Source: Luteibacter aegosomaticola (lineage in GTDB: Bacteria > Pseudomonadota > Gammaproteobacteria > Xanthomonadales > Rhodanobacteraceae). From it: a stretch of 64,000 nucleotides of DNA. The position numbers were made by a program, and so were the translations under genes. The notes under the pieces were generated by a model, which worked only from the letters and a program-made list of their open reading frames with translations, was not told the origin of the DNA and did no database searches. This document shows positions 60,668 to 64,000 of this stretch, one piece after another (the first letter of the stretch is position 1; each line of letters starts with the position of its first letter). The DNA is taken from NCBI RefSeq assembly GCF_023078475.1, contig NZ_CP095741.1, positions 2,294,001-2,358,000 on the forward strand, in the 5' to 3' direction.

Positions 60668-61580
60668 GGGTGGCGGTTTGCGCCACGCGGCGGGGGAGGG
60701 TTTCGGTAATCCATTCCACGAAGGCGCGGAGGCGCGCGTTGTGGCGGCGTTCGCTGGGGTAGACGAGATAGACGGCGAGCGGTGCGGGTTGCCAGTCCGT
60801 GAGGAGAGGCACCAGTTCGCCGCGGGCGATGTGCGGTGCGGCGGCGAAGGTGAATGTCTGGGCGATGCCAAGGCCGGCGACCGCGGCGGCGGTGTGCGCG
60901 TTGCTTTCGTTCACTTCGACCGGCGCGATGAGTTCATCGCCGATCTCGCGTGGCCGGTCGCTGAATTGAAGTGCGAGACGCCGCCCGGTGCGTGCGGAGA
61001 AGTAACCGATGACGTCGTGGCGGTCGCGCACCAGATCGTCGGGGTGCTGAGGTACGCCGCGCCGCTCAAGGTAGGCCGGCGAAGCACACGTTGACCATGG
61101 GAAGTCCGCGATATGCCGTGTCACCAGGTTAGGGTTATCGCCGGTGCTGCGGATGGCGCAATCGATGCCCTCGCCGATGAGATCGAGCGTGCGGTCGGAG
61201 ACGCCAACCTGCAACTGGATCCCCGGGTAGCGTTCGCGGAATGAAGGCAGCTCCGGAAGGATGAGGCCGGCGGCCACCGAGCCACCCGTGTCGATCCGCA
61301 ATGTACCCACGGGGCTGCTGCGCCCGCCCGCCAGCGTGGTTTCGAAATCATCCAGTTCGGCCAGCCAGTGCCGGGTGCGCTCGTAGTACGCCGCACCTTC
61401 CGCCGTCACGGTGACCCGCCGGGTGGTTCGCTCGAACAAGCGAACGCCTAGTTGGGCCTCCAGCCCCTGGACCAGCTTGGTCACCGTCGATTTCGGTAGC
61501 CGCAGCCCATCGGCTGCCTTGGCGAAACCACCTGTCTCGACGACCCGGCCGAACACGCGCATGGCAAGCAGATGGTCCAA
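60663..61580 (-). CDS. LysR-type regulator
   Basis: The predicted protein has 305 residues if it starts at TTG 61580, which has AAGGGGA eight bases upstream and matches the usual LysR beginning (MDHLLAMRVFGRVVETGGF). ATG at 61613 would add 11 residues. HTH LRLPKSTVTKLVQGLEAQLG, effector domain GEGIDCAIRSTGDNPNLVTR. It is divergent from an SDR gene, its likely target. Confidence 0.88.
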   Translation of the reverse strand: MDHLLAMRVFGRVVETGGFAKAADGLRLPKSTVTKLVQGLEAQLGVRLFERTTRRVTVTAEGAAYYERTRHWLAELDDFETTLAGGRSSPVGTLRIDTGGSVAAGLILPELPSFRERYPGIQLQVGVSDRTLDLIGEGIDCAIRSTGDNPNLVTRHIADFPWSTCASPAYLERRGVPQHPDDLVRDRHDVIGYFSARTGRRLALQFSDRPREIGDELIAPVEVNESNAHTAAAVAGLGIAQTFTFAAAPHIARGELVPLLTDWQPAPLAVYLVYPSERRHNARLRAFVEWITETLPRRVAQTATL

Positions 61581-61583
61581 GAT

Positions 61584-61601
61584 TATTTCCCCTTGGAAAT
61601 A
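61584..61601. promoter_or_regulatory. LysR-type operator overlapping the ribosome-binding site
   Basis: TATTTCCCCTTGGAAATA is a perfect 7-4-7 palindrome immediately upstream of the LysR start in the divergent LysR/SDR promoter, and it covers the AAGGGGA site. This position suits autoregulation together with control of the SDR gene. Confidence 0.6.
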
Positions 61602-61691
61602 GTGAAATCGCATCCGGATTATTTATCCATCCAGAAGAAATAACCAGACTATTACCCATCGACCGCGCCGCGGTCTTCGGAGCCTAAGCTC

Positions 61692-62468
61692 ATGAACACG
61701 CTCGCCAACAGCAACATCCACACCACCCGCCATGCCGGCAAGATCGCCCTGGTCACCGGTGGCAGCTCCGGCCTTGGCCTGGCCACGGCCGAGCGCCTGG
61801 TCCGCGAAGGCGCCACGGTGTACATCACCGGCCGCCGTCAGGCTGAATTGGATGCCGCTGCCGCCAAGGCCGGTGCCATCGCCATCCAGGGCGATATCTC
61901 GGTCGCCGCCGACCTCGACCGCATCTTCGCCACCATCCGCGAGCGCAGTGGCAAGCTCGATATCCTGTTCGCCAACGCTGGCGGCGGTGAGTTCGTTCCG
62001 CTCGGCCAGATCACCGAGGCCCACTTCGACAAGTACTTCGGCATCAACGTGAAGGGCACGCTCTTCACCGTGCAGAAGGCGCTGGAGCTGATGGGTGAGG
62101 GCAGCGCCATCGTCCTCAACGGTTCGATGGTCTCGATCAAGGGCGCCCCGGCCTTCGGCGTCTATGCCGCCACCAAGGCTGCATTGCGCTCATTTGCCCG
62201 CACCTGGGCCAGCGACCTGAAGGGTCGTGGTATCCGCGTCAACGTGGTGGCCCCGGGCACCATCGTGACCCCGGGCTACTCGACCGAGCTGGGTATGAGC
62301 GAACAGCAGATCGCCGATTACGCCGCTTACGTGGCCACGGTAACGCCGCTCGGCCGTACCGGCGAGCCTGATGAAATCGCCAAGGCCGTGTCGTTCCTGG
62401 CCTCGGACGATGCCAGCTACATCACCGGCATCGAGCTCTTCGTCGACGGTGGCCAGGCGCAGATCTGA
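61692..62468 (+). CDS. Classical SDR oxidoreductase
   Basis: The predicted protein has 258 residues. IALVTGGSSGLGLATAE (cofactor), FANAGGGEF (a variant of NNAG), LNGSMVSIKG with catalytic Ser, VYAATKAAL with catalytic Tyr and Lys, ending ITGIELFVDGGQAQI. NADP preference is suggested by the TGRR after the second strand. Divergent from a LysR regulator. Substrate unknown. Confidence 0.93.
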   Translation: MNTLANSNIHTTRHAGKIALVTGGSSGLGLATAERLVREGATVYITGRRQAELDAAAAKAGAIAIQGDISVAADLDRIFATIRERSGKLDILFANAGGGEFVPLGQITEAHFDKYFGINVKGTLFTVQKALELMGEGSAIVLNGSMVSIKGAPAFGVYAATKAALRSFARTWASDLKGRGIRVNVVAPGTIVTPGYSTELGMSEQQIADYAAYVATVTPLGRTGEPDEIAKAVSFLASDDASYITGIELFVDGGQAQI

Positions 62469-62546
62469 TACCCGGCGGGTCAGCGTCACAAAGAAAGGTG
62501 GTGGCGGCCACTAGACTGGTCGCCACCACCGCCACGGACCTGACTT

Positions 62547-63650
62547 TTGTCTACCGCTACGGAAATGGCTCCACCGGCCGTGAGGCGTGCCCGCCTCACG
62601 GCCCTTGGCTTGTTCGATGTGGCTTATGCCATCGATCTGGGCAAAGCCCGCGCCTGCTGCGCTGATACACCCCTGGCCGATGAGCCGGTCGCGTCGCTGA
62701 CCTTCGATGTGCCGCCGCTGCGGTTGCGCTACGGCACGGTCGAGATACCGCTGCCTGGCGGGCCCGTGCAGGGCGAGGTCGCGGTCCACGTTTATGACTT
62801 CGGTGCCATCGCGCTCGCCATCACTTGTGTGGCAGAAGACAAGGCGTGGCTGCACTTCGTGGACATGGCCCGGCACGTGGAAGAGGCGCTGGGCTTCGAT
62901 AAGGCATCGGCGCCCTGGATGCCGCTGCTGGCCGAGGTGAAGGCACGCTTCGCCCCTGCACTGGAGCGGCCGAACGAAGCGGTGATCCAGGAGGATTACC
63001 ACCTCATCGAGATTGATGCTTTCGCCGAGCCGCTGCCGGATGTCCTCCATCGCATGGTCGATCTTTCGCCGCTGCTTGCCGGGGATCCGCGTCCGCTGTC
63101 GGTCGAAGCGCGTGAGGTCCTGCTACGCCACCGGTTCGCTTACCTGGCCGAGGATTGCGTGGTGGTCACCCGCGATCGCGCCCTGCTTTACCAGCCGGGT
63201 GGCGATGCCGGCATTGCCGCCGTGCTCGAGGTGGCGAACGCGCAGCTGCTGGAGCTGCGCTACTACGGCAACCTGCTCGATGACGAACTGCCGCGCATGT
63301 ACGACCTGGTCGATCGCACCCGAACCGTCTCGGCCTTCTTCGCCCCGGCGGAACTGTCACGGCTGGCCCGCCGCCTGTACACCGTCTGGGCCGAGGTCAC
63401 CGAGCTGACGGAGAAGGTCGAGAACGCACTGGAAGCCATGGGGCACCCGTATCTGGCCCAGGTGTATACGGCCACGCTGGAGCTGTTTGGCGTGCCGGCC
63501 CTGGGGGCTGCCGTGGATCGCAAGCTGGAGATCGTGCGCGATACCTATGCCGCCTTGTACGACGAGGCGTCGGTCAGCCGGGCGGGCATCCTCGAGATCA
63601 CGATCGTGCTGCTGATCGCGGTGGAACTGGTACTGGCAATCTTCAAATGA
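62547..63650 (+). CDS. DUF155 / RMND1-family membrane protein
   Basis: The predicted protein has 367 residues. The frame opens at TTG 62547; ATG 62565 is an alternative and neither ribosome-binding site is strong. Family features: FVDMARHVEEALG, LLELRYYGNLLDDELPRMYD, a long helical region (ARRLYTVWAEVTELTEKVEN) and a C-terminal membrane anchor ILEITIVLLIAVELVLAIF. Eukaryotic relatives (Rmd1/RMND1) are membrane-associated; the bacterial function is unknown. Confidence 0.8.
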   Translation: MSTATEMAPPAVRRARLTALGLFDVAYAIDLGKARACCADTPLADEPVASLTFDVPPLRLRYGTVEIPLPGGPVQGEVAVHVYDFGAIALAITCVAEDKAWLHFVDMARHVEEALGFDKASAPWMPLLAEVKARFAPALERPNEAVIQEDYHLIEIDAFAEPLPDVLHRMVDLSPLLAGDPRPLSVEAREVLLRHRFAYLAEDCVVVTRDRALLYQPGGDAGIAAVLEVANAQLLELRYYGNLLDDELPRMYDLVDRTRTVSAFFAPAELSRLARRLYTVWAEVTELTEKVENALEAMGHPYLAQVYTATLELFGVPALGAAVDRKLEIVRDTYAALYDEASVSRAGILEITIVLLIAVELVLAIFK

Positions 63651-63701
63651 TGCCCACATATGGGGCCTATCATTGACTGCATATCGTCCAGGCCCCTTCT
63701 T

Positions 63702-64000
63702 ATGTCCAAGAAACTGAAGATCGATTTCGTCTCCGACGTCGCCTGCCCGTGGTGCGTGATTGGCCTGGGCGGCCTTGAGCGCGCGCTGGAGAACCTGAAA
63801 GACGTGGTCGATCCGGAGATCACCTTCCACCCGTTCGAGTTGAACCCGAACATGGTGAAGGGCGGCGAGAACATGGTCGAACACATCGTCAAGAAGTACG
63901 GCATCGGGGCGGAAGAGGCGCAGACCAATCGCGAGCGCATCAAGGCCCGCGCGGCGTCCGTGGGCTTCACCATGAACACCTCGGATGCGAGCCGCATCTA
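63702..64000 (+). CDS. FrnE-like DsbA-family protein (5' part)
   Basis: The first 99 or so residues are present before the window ends. Start MSKKLKIDFVSDVACPWC contains the CPWC active site at residues 15-18, typical of cytoplasmic DsbA-fold oxidoreductases of the FrnE type (2-hydroxychromene-2-carboxylate isomerase relatives). ITFHPFELNPNMVKGGENMV and GAEEAQTNRERIKARAASVG match the helical insertion. Confidence 0.88.
   Translation, partial: MSKKLKIDFVSDVACPWCVIGLGGLERALENLKDVVDPEITFHPFELNPNMVKGGENMVEHIVKKYGIGAEEAQTNRERIKARAASVGFTMNTSDASRI

Noticed and set aside
1..64000. tRNA, rRNA, prophage or plasmid genes
   Set aside because: No cloverleaf, rRNA-like block, integrase, replication or phage structural gene was recognised on either strand.

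Overview
The window is GC-rich, gene-dense bacterial DNA from a gammaproteobacterium, most probably of the Xanthomonadales/Rhodanobacteraceae (Luteibacter, Dyella or Rhodanobacter type). This is inferred from the TonB-dependent receptor class, the PEP-CTERM-type sugar transferase, the many LysR regulators and, above all, the dense REP palindromes (core GTAGGAGCGCGCTTGCG, and a second family GTAGGAGCCCACCCTGTGG). No rRNA, tRNA, CRISPR array, prophage or complete insertion sequence was seen.

Layout. 0-1 kb: 5' end of an NRPS-type adenylation gene on the minus strand, with a small overlapping leader ORF. 1-10 kb: three consecutive minus-strand genes for very large Ig-like repeat proteins that have no visible signal peptide, preceded by a pair of palindromes. 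10-17 kb: secreted protein, membrane J-domain protein, polyprenyl sugar transferase, Sfp-type phosphopantetheinyl transferase coupled to a GMC oxidoreductase, and a UDP-sugar dehydrogenase (surface polysaccharide and natural-product functions). 17-23 kb: RcsB/EvgA-like regulator, EvgS-like hybrid kinase, autotransporter. 23-31 kb: redox and housekeeping genes (aldo/keto reductase, NDH-2, ArgS), an FNR regulator next to OmpW with an FNR-type box, an AraC regulator and a 53-residue CxxC protein. 31-41 kb: TonB receptor; an operon of amidohydrolase, dihydroxyphthalate-decarboxylase-like protein, DctA-type symporter and OprB-type porin, read divergently from a LysR regulator with two HTH domains; this looks like uptake and breakdown of an aromatic or dicarboxylic acid. 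41-47 kb: tautomerase, catalase, HD protein, dehalogenase-like hydrolase, FAD/FMN protein, LysR. 47-53 kb: small AT-richer genes of immunity-protein character on both sides of an orphan RND pump. 53-64 kb: VOC and carboxymuconolactone-decarboxylase proteins, two SDR/LysR divergent pairs, a LytS/LytTR two-component pair, a secreted metallo-beta-lactamase-fold protein, an 11-copy 16-bp tandem repeat, a DUF155/RMND1 protein and the start of an FrnE-like DsbA protein.

The most unusual signals are (i) REP elements lying inside two reading frames and supplying the stop codon of four others, (ii) the three-gene Ig-like operon, (iii) the scattered immunity-like genes without toxins, and (iv) the graded 16-bp tandem array.
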